Assembly: GCA_902500705.1 (NCBI GenBank)
Contig: CABVRR010000001.1
Location: 5,968 to 46,187, forward strand
Length of the DNA: 40,220 nucleotides
From: an uncultured Nitrospira sp.
Lineage (GTDB): Bacteria; Nitrospirota; Nitrospiria; Nitrospirales; Nitrospiraceae
Direction of reading: 5' to 3'
In this document: positions 25,945-33,751 of the stretch, piece after piece
Layout: every line of letters starts with the position of its first letter
Numbering within the stretch: the stretch's first letter is position 1
The notes under the pieces: model-generated
Databases searched by the model: none
Seen by the model: the letters and a program-made list of their open reading frames with translations, nothing else
What the model was told of the DNA's origin: nothing
Translations under genes and position numbers: made by a program

Positions 25945-25974
25945 ATCATACTGGAAGGTCTTCAGATCGGGCAA
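25945..25974 (-). promoter_or_regulatory. Putative metH promoter
   Basis: On the minus strand: TTGCCC, an 18-bp spacer and TATGAT. The -10 is one base from consensus and the -35 is weaker. Transcription would start about 40 nt before the metH ATG. Confidence 0.4.
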
Positions 25975-25989
25975 GCAGACACACCTTCC

Positions 25990-26019
25990 TTGACATAAAA
26001 TTCTGAGTCTGGATACGAT
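25990..26019 (+). promoter_or_regulatory. Putative promoter just before the exported protein at 26025
   Basis: Perfect -35 TTGACA (25990-25995), an 18-bp spacer and TACGAT (26014-26019). The expected transcription start coincides with ATG 26025, so the message may be leaderless or the true start may be further in. Confidence 0.4.
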
Positions 26020-26024
26020 GCCCC

Positions 26025-26816
26025 ATGAGACACGTGTCGATCCTCTTACGACGAGTCTCGATAGTGATCTTTCTCTTCGGCGTAGTCTTCTGTTCTGCAG
26101 AACCTGCTCTACTCTCTGCTGCTCCTTATTTCGAAGATGGGCTATTGGGACTATCGCAGAAAGAACTCCACGAAAAACTCGGCATGCCGCAGGCCGTGCG
26201 GGACCGAAAATCTGCACTGCGCGTCTTTACCTATTACCCGATCGCCGATTGGTCGACGTACTTCAGTAAATTGGTGTCGCCTGAAAATGGGGAAGATGTC
26301 TACACGTTCACACGCGAGGGCATCGATATCCGCTATTCCTTCAGTTACGCCGTTGACCCGAATGATCAACAGGAGAATAGAGCGCTGACCGTACGGCTCG
26401 TGGACATCGAGTTTTCACCGGCTGTGCCGATCAGTCGGCTCCTGGGCCTGATCCCGGAATTTCGTCCTTCAACTGATTCGACCATCCCTTCCTTTCGATC
26501 CAACATTTGGGTGCTGTTATTCAAAGGCCCCCCGTCGCCGGATGCCCGCTTCATCGTGCGAGAGAATGGGAAAGAACAGCTCGAATGGACGCTCTGCTAT
26601 CAACTCTTTTCGATGCAAGGACTTCCCGATCGCTTGACGACTGAGGCACTGATAGACCGTATGGAAATCAGCACGCAGAGCCTGGAAGTCGTGATTCACC
26701 GACAGCGGCACACGCATGAACGGATTCTGAATCCCTACTCCCTCCAATTCGACAGAGAATCTGCCCTCAGCAAGCCATCACCAAAATCAATACCGGTTCC
26801 CACATACGCAGAGTAG
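26025..26816 (+). CDS. Exported protein of unknown function
   Basis: The protein has 263 residues with an N-terminal signal (about 8-32, SIVIFLFGVVFCSAEPALLS then AA). The mature part begins GLLGLSQKELHEKLGMPQAV, which resembles the short turn-helix seen in BamE/SmpA-type proteins where a residue pair guides a later structural repeat. The remainder is not recognised. The tail is basic and proline-containing. No Shine-Dalgarno sequence precedes the ATG, and a TTGACA promoter lies directly upstream. It is divergent from metH, with 127 bp between starts, and no functional link is evident. Confidence 0.75.
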   Translation: MRHVSILLRRVSIVIFLFGVVFCSAEPALLSAAPYFEDGLLGLSQKELHEKLGMPQAVRDRKSALRVFTYYPIADWSTYFSKLVSPENGEDVYTFTREGIDIRYSFSYAVDPNDQQENRALTVRLVDIEFSPAVPISRLLGLIPEFRPSTDSTIPSFRSNIWVLLFKGPPSPDARFIVRENGKEQLEWTLCYQLFSMQGLPDRLTTEALIDRMEISTQSLEVVIHRQRHTHERILNPYSLQFDRESALSKPSPKSIPVPTYAE

Positions 26817-26846
26817 TGTAACGGGGAGCCACCAGAAGAGATGGGA

Positions 26847-27398
26847 TTATCGAGGGGAGGCTTGCGGAAGCCGGTCGTGCTGCGCCTGCCCGGACGCAGC
26901 AGCTTTCTTTCTTATGGTATCCATAGGACCGCTCTCACTGACATAGACCAACAACGGGGCTCCGATTCCGATCACGACGAGCAGGCAAAATCCCAACATC
27001 CGCGTGAACTGACTCTTGCTGAGATACATCATCAACAGCAACACGACCGCCGCGATACTGGCATAGGTCACGATCTTGGATTGCGCCGGAGTGAGACCGT
27101 CCAGCGCCACATGAAATGACGGCATGCTCCATCCATAACTCTGGACCTGTCCTTTAATCTTCTGCTGCATCGATTGCATCATCGAAGGAGCTTTTGAGAC
27201 GGAATCAGGCTGCTGATGCGTCTTGACTTTCGCCCGGTATTTTTCAGGGATTTCCTCAGGAGCATCCGTGTACACAAGATTGCCTCGATCATCGATATAC
27301 GAATAGATGGTCGCAGCCCAGGCTTCCACACAGATCCCCTGTCCTGGTACAAGGCAGAGATACAGAAGCACGATCCAATAGAGAAGTTTTATAACCAT
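26847..27398 (-). CDS. DUF4124-domain membrane protein
   Basis: The protein has 183 residues. An N-terminal signal or anchor (about 1-28) precedes a DUF4124-like segment (IYSYIDDRGNLVYTDAPEEI, about 31-55), typical of small envelope proteins. A Gln/Ser-rich linker follows, then two hydrophobic helices (about 107-125 and 134-152) and a charged tail. It is probably an inner-membrane protein with a periplasmic DUF4124 part. The function of the domain is unknown. It converges on the gene at 26025, with 30 bp between stops. Confidence 0.78.
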   Translation of the reverse strand: MVIKLLYWIVLLYLCLVPGQGICVEAWAATIYSYIDDRGNLVYTDAPEEIPEKYRAKVKTHQQPDSVSKAPSMMQSMQQKIKGQVQSYGWSMPSFHVALDGLTPAQSKIVTYASIAAVVLLLMMYLSKSQFTRMLGFCLLVVIGIGAPLLVYVSESGPMDTIRKKAAASGQAQHDRLPQASPR

Positions 27399-27567
27399 CT
27401 AGTTACGGTCTAGTTTCGCAAACAATGGTGGAACACACAGGAACTGCTCGGATTAAGTATAGCTCACTACATATCACAATGATTTTATTATGTATTTTCA
27501 GCATCTTCTTGACTCGTGGTGTAACCCACTGCTATCGTTCAACACTTTTTTGTTCACTTTTTGCGCC

Positions 27568-28008
27568 ATGACGACCGAATTCCAACCCCTCGCCCTGGAT
27601 CCCAACACAACTGAGCCGTCGTTCATCCGTCGGCGTCCGGTCAGAATCATTATTTATTCGGGACTTGCTCTGTTTGTCCTTATGGTGGTGATCTGGCCGA
27701 TGATCGTTCAGCTAGGCGATCCGGACTTTCAACAACACATCGAACAACACCGAGTCATGGTCGGCATGACCAAAGACCAGGTGTTGCGATCATGGGGAGG
27801 GCCGCAAACGATCAATACGACCTTTACCAATGACGGAATCCGCCAAGAGGAATGGATTTTCGAGGATTGGGAAAGTTCGGCGATTGTTCGCCACCGCTAC
27901 CTCTATTTCGAAGAAGGAGTCCTGATGGGAGGATGGTACGAAGGATCCCGCGAACGCCGATCCGGTGATTTTCCAGCCGAGAAACCTCACCCCAAAATAC
28001 AACCGTAG
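27568..28008 (+). CDS. Small membrane protein with SmpA/BamE-like repeat
   Basis: The protein has 146 residues from ATG 27568 (frame open to 27490; neither start has a clear ribosome-binding site). A single transmembrane helix (about 25-47, IIIYSGLALFVLMVVIW) precedes a soluble part. VMVGMTKDQVLRSWGGPQ is the characteristic helix-turn of the SmpA/OmlA fold, and YLYFEEGVLMGGWYEGSRER matches its closing strand. Such domains bind envelope assembly or lipid partners. No operon partner is obvious. Confidence 0.72.
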   Translation: MTTEFQPLALDPNTTEPSFIRRRPVRIIIYSGLALFVLMVVIWPMIVQLGDPDFQQHIEQHRVMVGMTKDQVLRSWGGPQTINTTFTNDGIRQEEWIFEDWESSAIVRHRYLYFEEGVLMGGWYEGSRERRSGDFPAEKPHPKIQP

Positions 28009-28063
28009 GGACACGCGACCTACACACGATCAACGCCGCTCACCTGGCGATCAAGAAAAACAT

Positions 28064-28294
28064 CTATGTCGGCGTTTCGCGAATCGAGAGCCTCAAGCGG
28101 CTGAGCAAGACTTCGGCGCGAACTTGATCGGCTGCATCGACCATGACGCGGCTCACAAAGAACGGCATGCCGGGGTAGAGACTGCTGACATGCTCTCCAT
28201 GGACTACATAGGCAATACGATTGCCGTCGAGCAAGCTCTTGATCATCGCCAGCTCACCGACATCCTGCGCATTGGTGAGATGAATCATCCGCAT
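28064..28294 (-). CDS. DUF2007-family small protein
   Basis: The protein has 76 residues: MIHLTNAQDVGELAMIKSLL followed by NRIAYVVHGEHVSS and VMVDAADQVRAEVLLSRL. This is the compact alpha/beta pattern of DUF2007, a GlnB-like putative signalling fold. GAGGG lies just before ATG 28294; a second Met two codons on is possible. It converges on the SmpA-like gene (55 bp between stops). The cellular role is not known. Confidence 0.75.
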   Translation of the reverse strand: MRMIHLTNAQDVGELAMIKSLLDGNRIAYVVHGEHVSSLYPGMPFFVSRVMVDAADQVRAEVLLSRLRLSIRETPT

Positions 28295-28377
28295 GCGCCC
28301 TCACCGTAATGGTCCGCGTTTAAAACCGACCCCTCGATTGCAGTTTGTCGCCTATCCCTCTACACTCATACCAGAGG

Positions 28378-28662
28378 TTACGGCGTTTCTGTAATTCTCG
28401 CGCGTCGTTCCTGACCTGGACCACCAGAAATCGTGAGCACGCGTTTCCACTCGCGGATCTGGTAAATCGCCCAGGCATTCGGTTGGCCCTTGAAGAACGC
28501 GTTCGGGTCTTCGCCGCTGGCATTGAGGAAGATTGGTTCAGTAAACCCTTCTTCCAGCACATAGTCGAGCAATGATTCTGTCGTAAAACCTGCTCCGCGC
28601 AGGGTCACGTCGGCCAACACATCGAGAATGTCGTCAGGATTTTGGATCGTGAGTGGATTCAT
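28378..28662 (-). CDS. Conserved hypothetical protein, 94 aa
   Basis: Only the last 94 codons of a much longer frame are judged real, starting at ATG 28662 (MNPLTIQNPDDILDVLADVT). The upstream part is the shadow of the oxidase gene on the other strand. The protein is acidic at the start and ends with a basic tail. The middle (WAIYQIREWKRVLTI) looks like a short beta-hairpin. It is divergent from the CADD/PqqC-like gene at 28720, with 57 bp between starts, which may share a promoter region. The family is not recognised. Confidence 0.6.
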   Translation of the reverse strand: MNPLTIQNPDDILDVLADVTLRGAGFTTESLLDYVLEEGFTEPIFLNASGEDPNAFFKGQPNAWAIYQIREWKRVLTISGGPGQERRARITETP

Positions 28663-28719
28663 CGGATAGTGCTCTGCAATCCGAATTGTAGCGACGCACC
28701 ACCTGGAAGGCAAGCCATT

Positions 28720-29469
28720 GTGGCCACACACATAAAAAAGTCTGCGTTTCTTGACGCGCTCCTCCGAATCATGGACGAGAAGCATCACTGGGCCTGGGAT
28801 TATTTTTCTTCCGGACGACTCAGCAACGCTCGACTCAAACCGCACTTTCAGCATGAGTACGCCGTGTACGTTCGTGACTTCCCCGTTTTCCTGGCCCGAA
28901 TCCTTGGGAAGAACCCGCCTCCTTCGGTTCGTCACATGTTGGCTGAAAATATCTATGAGGAAGAAACCGGAGGCCTCTCGCTTGGGAAATCTCATCCAGA
29001 ACTGTTTCTGACGATGATGGAGGGAGTGGGATTCCGCCAAAGGGATTTCGAGCAGATCCATCTCTTGCCGGCAGCCCGAACCTATCGCGCCTGGCTCGAT
29101 CGCATGTCGGACCATCGCCATTGGGTCATGGCTGCGGCAACGTTGACGATCTTCGTGGAAGGCAGCGTGAAAGATCGCCGGGAGATTCTTGCGCCCCCGG
29201 AAAGGAAAAATCAGGACGATATTGAATCCATCATCAGCCTTCATCCCTTGGTCCGGCACCATGGCGTTTCACCAAGCCAAATGGACCTGATACGAGCCCA
29301 TCAGCTGGTCGAGGCAGGCCATCGGCACGATGCGTACGACATGGTCGTCAATTACACCCCGCCCGCACTGCGGCAATCAGTCCTGACATGCGTCAAAAAG
29401 AGCTTGTCGCTGTGGCTGAACTATCGCGATGCCGTCGCCAGGGCTTGCGGCATCACGCTGCCGTCATGA
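28720..29469 (+). CDS. CADD/PqqC-like heme-oxygenase-fold oxidase
   Basis: The protein has 249 residues starting at GTG 28720, with GGAAGG 9 nt upstream; an upstream TTG frame is less likely. It has the helical heme-oxygenase-like fold of PqqC/CADD proteins: HEYAVYVRDFPVFLARIL, ENIYEEETGG and SHPELFLTMMEGVGF carry the Glu/His metal-ligand positions. Later stretches include MAAATLTIFVEGS and EAGHRHDAYDMV. Members are non-heme iron oxidases; CADD makes p-aminobenzoate from its own Tyr in Chlamydia, and PqqC closes the PQQ ring. No pqqA or folate genes are adjacent, so the substrate is open. Its stop overlaps the next ATG (ATGA), indicating translational coupling. Confidence 0.8.
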   Translation: MATHIKKSAFLDALLRIMDEKHHWAWDYFSSGRLSNARLKPHFQHEYAVYVRDFPVFLARILGKNPPPSVRHMLAENIYEEETGGLSLGKSHPELFLTMMEGVGFRQRDFEQIHLLPAARTYRAWLDRMSDHRHWVMAAATLTIFVEGSVKDRREILAPPERKNQDDIESIISLHPLVRHHGVSPSQMDLIRAHQLVEAGHRHDAYDMVVNYTPPALRQSVLTCVKKSLSLWLNYRDAVARACGITLPS

Positions 29470-30350
29470 CGGCATACTTTCTCCCCTTATGTGTTCTCTT
29501 CATCGCGATCAGCTTCCATCCGTCTTATGTCAGCTCCGAAATACCCAAAGATATGGCATTGGTTCCTACCGGAGAGTTTCTCATGGGCAGCCCGGACGAC
29601 GGCCGCAGTTTTGATGATGAACGGCCGCAGCGCCGAATCTTCATGAGCGCCTTCTTGATCGACCGCCACGAAGTGACCAATGCCCGCTATGCACAATTCG
29701 TGGCTGCCACCGGGCATCACACACCAAGCCACACCAGCCCACACTTCACGCTGTGGGTTCACAATGCACCGTTCCCCGGTAGTGAACAACATCCGGTCGT
29801 CAATGTCAGCTGGCACGATGCCGTCGCCTACTGCCGATGGGATGGGAAACGACTCCCGACTGAAGCCGAATGGGAAAAGGCTGCTCGCGGCACGGATGGT
29901 CGCCGTTACCCGTGGGGTGGGGACTGGGATGTGCTGAAAGCAAACAGCGCCAGCTATTGGGCCGGCCGCACCATCGAGTTCAAGGATGGAGAAGAGTGGA
30001 CAACGTTTTGGGTACACGGTGACGGTGCGCGCATCTCTCGTGAGCGAGGACTCAACGGGGAGGTCTTAACGTTGCCGGTCGGGACGTTTCCGGAAGGTGC
30101 CAGTCCCTATGGCCTGTTCGATATGACCGGAAATGCCTCGGAGTGGGTACAGGATTGGTATGAGCCCTATTCCTATCTCAATGCCCCACTATCCGATCCA
30201 GCGGGACCTGACGGACAACTGCTCAAAGTGGTACGGGGAGGGTCCTGGCTCAAACCAGCGCGAAATATTCGTGCGTCAGACCGCGACTACGCCTTCCCAG
30301 CCGACCGTGCCAGCGGCATCGGCTTCCGTTGCGCCAAAGATGCCTATTGA
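29466..30350 (+). CDS. Exported SUMF1/FGE-like domain protein
   Basis: The protein has 294 residues from ATG 29466, overlapping the previous stop by 4 nt. A signal peptide (about 1-24) precedes a formylglycine-generating-enzyme fold: MALVPTGEFLMGSPDDG, DRHEVTNARYAQFV, PVVNVSWHDAVAYCRWDGKR, LPTEAEWEKAARG, DMTGNASEWVQDWY and RGGSW, ending GIGFRCA. The catalytic Cys pair of true FGE is absent (the segment after RGGSW reads LKPARNIRASD). It is therefore not a sulfatase-maturing enzyme; related domains serve as binding or redox-partner modules. Periplasmic location is expected. Coupling to a cytoplasmic-type oxidase gene is odd and may reflect a shared pathway. Confidence 0.88.
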   Translation: MTAYFLPLCVLFIAISFHPSYVSSEIPKDMALVPTGEFLMGSPDDGRSFDDERPQRRIFMSAFLIDRHEVTNARYAQFVAATGHHTPSHTSPHFTLWVHNAPFPGSEQHPVVNVSWHDAVAYCRWDGKRLPTEAEWEKAARGTDGRRYPWGGDWDVLKANSASYWAGRTIEFKDGEEWTTFWVHGDGARISRERGLNGEVLTLPVGTFPEGASPYGLFDMTGNASEWVQDWYEPYSYLNAPLSDPAGPDGQLLKVVRGGSWLKPARNIRASDRDYAFPADRASGIGFRCAKDAY

Positions 30351-30385
30351 CAGGCACCAGCAATGTCCGGAAACCCATGATAGGC

Positions 30386-30712
30386 CTACTCGACTGATGC
30401 ACGAGCGATCGCGCGATCATAGGCAGCCCTGAGCGAACAGACACCCGAGTGGTTATCGGCGAGGACACCACGATCAATGAGTACTGCCAGCCGAGGCGCC
30501 GGGTTCAGTCGGCGCAGGCCGAATTGAGTCAGGCCATCCGTGGCCAAGGCCTTCTCATACGTCCCTATCCACGACTCCGTCACGGCGCGTAACCCCGCAT
30601 CCGTCGGTTTCATGCGGTTTAATTGCACCTGTTGCAGCAGCTTGATCAACGGATCGGATTGCAAGATGACCGAGATCGCGCGTTGCACTGCCTGCTCATC
30701 CAGCGTGTCCAT
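30386..30712 (-). CDS. Conserved hypothetical protein, 108 aa
   Basis: A mostly helical protein (LDEQAVQRAISVILQSDPLI, then LLQQVQLNRMKPTDAGL and AVLIDRGVLADNHSGVCSLR). No signal or membrane segment is seen. It begins 8 nt after the stop of the FmdB-type gene on the same strand, so the two form a small operon. The family is not recognised. Confidence 0.65.
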   Translation of the reverse strand: MDTLDEQAVQRAISVILQSDPLIKLLQQVQLNRMKPTDAGLRAVTESWIGTYEKALATDGLTQFGLRRLNPAPRLAVLIDRGVLADNHSGVCSLRAAYDRAIARASVE

Positions 30713-30719
30713 GGCCTGC

Positions 30720-30947
30720 TCAGTTCATCGAGCAGGAGCCGGGGCCGCGAGGATCGCCGCAACTGCCGCAGGCACCGGGACCGGCTGAGGATGATGCCCA
30801 GCTGGTCGTGGCTCCGACCCCAAAGGCGGAAAACTGCTTGTCGAGCTTGGTCGTGTGGCACTGCGGACAGGCCGCCTCCGCAGATCCTTGGACCAGCAGC
30901 TCAAACCGATGATTGCATTCACGGCACACATATTCGAAGATAGGCAT
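30720..30947 (-). CDS. FmdB-type zinc-ribbon protein
   Basis: The protein has 75 residues from ATG 30947; a frame to 30977 is less likely because MPIFEYVC is the standard FmdB start. It has two CxxC knuckles (CREC, CPQC) in MPIFEYVCRECNHRFE and ACPQCHTTKLDKQF. The Gly/Ser/Ala-rich tail ends in a Cys-containing stretch (GACGSCGDP). This is a small zinc-ribbon regulator family of poorly defined function. It is divergent from the gene at 31019. Confidence 0.9.
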   Translation of the reverse strand: MPIFEYVCRECNHRFELLVQGSAEAACPQCHTTKLDKQFSAFGVGATTSWASSSAGPGACGSCGDPRGPGSCSMN

Positions 30948-31018
30948 AGCGACGACTCCTTGGTTGACGGTACGCATTATAAAATCACCTCAGACGGAAT
31001 CGCAACGACAGAGGCCTT

Positions 31019-31291
31019 ATGTACCAAGAAGAAAAGACGTTTACCCTTCGTTTCACGCTTGAAGCCGCATTTCCGGGCGACTATGCCGGGGACGAAGACG
31101 AGCAGGCATGGGTACGAGAGTGGGAGGCTCGGATCAAACCGCAATTGATCAAGTCGGTCTTCGAATCGCTCCGCCGACATGACGGGTGGACCTCGCATAT
31201 CCGCAACCGAGGTGTCTCGCCGGACAATGAAATCGAGATCGTCTTGGCCAAGGATTTCTCGCAACCTCTTCCCTTCACGTTGAAACGATGA
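31019..31291 (+). CDS. Conserved hypothetical protein upstream of hemW
   Basis: The protein has 90 residues, acidic N-terminally (GDYAGDEDEQAWVREWEARI) and predicted alpha/beta. GAGG lies 4 nt before ATG. The stop overlaps the hemW start by 4 nt (ATGA), so expression is coupled. The family is not recognised. Confidence 0.75.
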   Translation: MYQEEKTFTLRFTLEAAFPGDYAGDEDEQAWVREWEARIKPQLIKSVFESLRRHDGWTSHIRNRGVSPDNEIEIVLAKDFSQPLPFTLKR

Positions 31292-32418
31292 GTCGTTCCG
31301 AAGCAGACATTGGCCTGTATGTCCATATTCCCTTCTGTCGCCACCGTTGCCACTTTTGCGCCTTCTATCTCGAAATTGCTCAACCCGATCGCATGGCGGC
31401 GTTTCACACGGCACTCACCCGAGAGATTTCACTCGTGTATCGGCAAGCATTCCTGCACGGTCGCACGCTGCAGAGCATTTACTTCGGCGGAGGAACGCCG
31501 ACCGCCCTCCCCGCCGATCAGCTGGCCTCGCTGCTGAGGCTGATTCGAGCGACCTGGCCGACCAGCGCCACAGCGGAGATCACGGTGGAGGCGCACCCTT
31601 CTTTCGTCAACCAGCACGATCTCGCTGTCTTGGCTGATGCGGGCTTCAATCGGATCAGCTTTGGAGCGGAATCCATGGCGGACAAGGATTTCCCTGCAAT
31701 GGGACGCGTGGGACAGGTGCATGATACGGGGATCGCAGTTCACGCCGCGCGTCGCGTGGGATTCAGCAACATCAATCTCGATCTCATGTACGGACTGCCG
31801 GGCCAATCGTTGCGAGATTGGACCCATACCGTGGAATCGCTCTTGACGCTTTCTCCATCACATATCTCCTGTTACGCATTGACCATCGAGGAGGACACCA
31901 GGCTCGCTCAGGATGTCGCTCGGAATCTTACTGTGCCACCGGACGAGCAACTTCAACTCGACATGGAGGCGGTGACGGAACAGTTCCTTGCCGAAGCGGG
32001 ATTCTCCCGCTATGAAATTTCCAACTACGCCAAGCTCGACTATGCCTGTCGCCATAATCTCCTCTACTGGAGCGGTGGTGAGTATCTGGGACTCGGACCA
32101 AGCGCGCAGTCCTACCTCCAGGGAAGCCGGTTTGGAAATATTGCAGACCTCGAAGCCTATACCGCATGCGTGAATGACGACCGCCTGCCGATGACCGACC
32201 GCACCGTCCTCTCAACAGCCGAGCGTCAGCGAGATGCCCTTGTGTTCGGCCTACGTCTGCTCCGTGGTGTCCCTCGAACATCCATCACGGCGGCGGAACG
32301 AGATCGGCAGATCGATGAGCTGGTCGCGAAAGGCCTACTCGACGCCGACCATGATCGAGTACGCCTGACTTCCTTCGGACGGCGGTATGCAGATACGGTC
32401 GCCGAACAGCTTTTCTGA
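31288..32418 (+). CDS. hemW: Radical SAM protein HemW (heme chaperone, CPO-like)
   Basis: The protein has 376 residues. The radical-SAM cluster motif is Cys17-x3-Cys21-x2-Cys24 (HIPFCRHRCHFCAF). Further motifs are YFGGGTPT, RISFGAES, NLDLMYGLPGQ, a HemN/HemW-like CYALTIEEDT and YEISNYA, with a C-terminal winged-helix-like segment (DELVAKGLLDADHDRVRLTS). HemW binds heme and a 4Fe-4S cluster and acts as a heme chaperone rather than the HemN oxidase. The short length and lack of the HemN N-terminal extension favour HemW. It overlaps the preceding small gene. Confidence 0.92.
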   Translation: MSRSEADIGLYVHIPFCRHRCHFCAFYLEIAQPDRMAAFHTALTREISLVYRQAFLHGRTLQSIYFGGGTPTALPADQLASLLRLIRATWPTSATAEITVEAHPSFVNQHDLAVLADAGFNRISFGAESMADKDFPAMGRVGQVHDTGIAVHAARRVGFSNINLDLMYGLPGQSLRDWTHTVESLLTLSPSHISCYALTIEEDTRLAQDVARNLTVPPDEQLQLDMEAVTEQFLAEAGFSRYEISNYAKLDYACRHNLLYWSGGEYLGLGPSAQSYLQGSRFGNIADLEAYTACVNDDRLPMTDRTVLSTAERQRDALVFGLRLLRGVPRTSITAAERDRQIDELVAKGLLDADHDRVRLTSFGRRYADTVAEQLF

Positions 32419-32556
32419 ATGAGGGAGAAGAACCGGTCTCTCGAATAAAACGCAGGGCCGTCACACTCATATGGATTCACACTATCGAATGTGCATCGCC
32501 GATTGACAAGGCAGCCACAATTAGAGAAGACTAGGACGGTCCTGAGGAGAACTCGC

Positions 32557-32769
32557 ATGCCGGTCAACATGGATCCGTCAAAGAAGCGGCGCCGCACACA
32601 GGCGACCACCACATCAGCCGCTGGGGACCAACCCACAGACGCGGCATCGATACCGGCACGTCAAACGTTTGGAGAGGAAACGGACATAGATCGCGAACGA
32701 GATTTGGCGGAAGCTGAGTTGAAAAACTTATGGGATGCGACCGAAGTGATCGATATGGACAAAGTTTGA
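32557..32769 (+). CDS. Small hypothetical protein, 70 aa
   Basis: ATG 32557 has GAGGAG 8 nt upstream; a longer frame from 32491 lacks one. The protein is Lys/Arg/Thr-rich at the start (DPSKKRRRTQATTTS) and acidic at the end (IDRERDLAEAELKNLWDATE). It looks largely disordered with one helix. It precedes the ClpS-like gene by 68 bp. The family is not recognised. Confidence 0.6.
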   Translation: MPVNMDPSKKRRRTQATTTSAAGDQPTDAASIPARQTFGEETDIDRERDLAEAELKNLWDATEVIDMDKV

Positions 32770-32837
32770 CCCTCCGTATGACATCCGGCAACCCAGAATT
32801 GAACTGTTTCTGCCAGCTCTGCTAAAACCCTTGGTCC

Positions 32838-33134
32838 ATGCCGACACCTTCCACACCACAAACAATTCCGGAAACCACCGAAGACGTGCAAATCGGTTCG
32901 GGAAGCGGACTTGAGTCTCGTGTCGTCGTCTACAATTGCGACTGTCACACCTATCAACAAGTGATCGAGCTCTTTTGCCGATTTATTCCCGGAATGACCT
33001 CGACGAAGGCATTTGAGTTAGCCTATCGAATCGATCACGATGGGGAGGCCATCGTCTTTTCCGGAGCGACGGAACAGGCGGATGATATTGCCGCAAAACT
33101 TGCAGGCGGTGGGCTAAAAGTGGTCGTACAATAA
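32838..33134 (+). CDS. ClpS-like adaptor protein
   Basis: The protein has 98 residues. A flexible N-terminal 25 residues precede the ClpS fold (VVVYNCDCHTYQQVIELFCR, then GMTSTKAFELAYRIDHDGEA and ADDIAAKLAGGGLKVVV). ClpS delivers N-degron substrates to ClpAP. The normal Asn-Asp-Asp before Thr is here Asn-Cys-Asp-Cys-His-Thr, and no clpA is next to it. It is a diverged ClpS-type protein, probably with a different ligand preference. No ribosome-binding site stands out. Confidence 0.75.
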   Translation: MPTPSTPQTIPETTEDVQIGSGSGLESRVVVYNCDCHTYQQVIELFCRFIPGMTSTKAFELAYRIDHDGEAIVFSGATEQADDIAAKLAGGGLKVVVQ

Positions 33135-33146
33135 TCCAGTCTTCGC

Positions 33147-33497
33147 TTATTTATGCGGGGCTGAGCTCTTGGACGGTTTCTTCGTGGTACTTTTCGGTTC
33201 TTTGGAGGGCGCGAGCTTCGGAGACGCCTTCCCCGTTTTCTTCGCGGCCATCGACGTGTTTGGCTTGGTATTTTTCCCCGCAGCTTTTGACTTGCTGCTC
33301 TGTGAATGCTTAACGGGCGTCATATACACCGCAGTGCGGTTCACCTTGGCCAATTGGTCCCCGCTGAGTACACGCACTTGATAGAGCTCGAACAGTTTGC
33401 TGATGGCTTTGGTATCGCCTCGTCTCGCCGCATTCAAGAGCTTGCGGCGTTGATTCATCTCTTCTTCTTCGGTATGCGAAGCAGCTCGTCGTTCCAT
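33147..33497 (-). CDS. Lysine-rich, histone-H1-like-tailed protein
   Basis: The protein has 116 residues from ATG 33497; GAGGAAGG sits 6 nt upstream, whereas for ATG 33503 it would directly abut the start. An N-terminal helical part (EEEMNQRRKLLNAARRGDTK) is followed by a tail of Lys, Ser, Ala, Pro and Thr (KSKAAGKNTKPNTSMAAKKT, then SKEPKSTTKKPSKSSA). Such tails bind DNA or RNA non-specifically, as in bacterial H1-like proteins. It converges on the ClpS-like gene (12 bp between stops). An 8-bp perfect dyad lies just upstream (33523-33541). Confidence 0.72.
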   Translation of the reverse strand: MERRAASHTEEEEMNQRRKLLNAARRGDTKAISKLFELYQVRVLSGDQLAKVNRTAVYMTPVKHSQSSKSKAAGKNTKPNTSMAAKKTGKASPKLAPSKEPKSTTKKPSKSSAPHK

Positions 33498-33522
33498 ACC
33501 CATCCTTCCTCAACACAGGCTG

Positions 33523-33541
33523 ATTGACTGACACAGTCAAT
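33523..33541. repeat. Perfect inverted repeat ATTGACTG-ACA-CAGTCAAT
   Basis: 8-bp arms around a 3-nt spacer, 26 bp upstream of the lysine-rich protein gene, where its promoter or leader should lie. It is typical of a dimeric regulator's operator. The gap 33542-33751 also holds TGTGTT/AACACA (33607-33625). Confidence 0.5.
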
Positions 33542-33751
33542 ACTACGATCACGCTGAAAATCGTCGAAGTATATCAGAATTATGATGATTTTGGGAATAT
33601 CGAATGTGTGTTATTACACAACACAGCATCAGACTGCTCCTGTATAGAAGAAAAGAAGAGGCGGCAGTCCATGATTTTGCTATTGAGCGCCGCCACACAC
33701 ACCGGTATATAAGTATCGAATGACTCAATCAGCCTGAAGAGGAGATCCATC

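Noticed and set aside
25898-26024. Cobalamin riboswitch in front of metH
   Set aside because: The leader after the probable promoter is only about 40 nt and no B12-box-like sequence is visible.
28663-29262. N-terminal extension of the minus-strand frame ending at 28378
   Set aside because: This part is antisense to the CADD/PqqC-like gene, whose protein has clear family motifs. Only the segment from ATG 28662 is kept.
29466-30350. True formylglycine-generating enzyme
   Set aside because: The catalytic Cys pair after RGGSW is absent, so only the fold assignment is retained.
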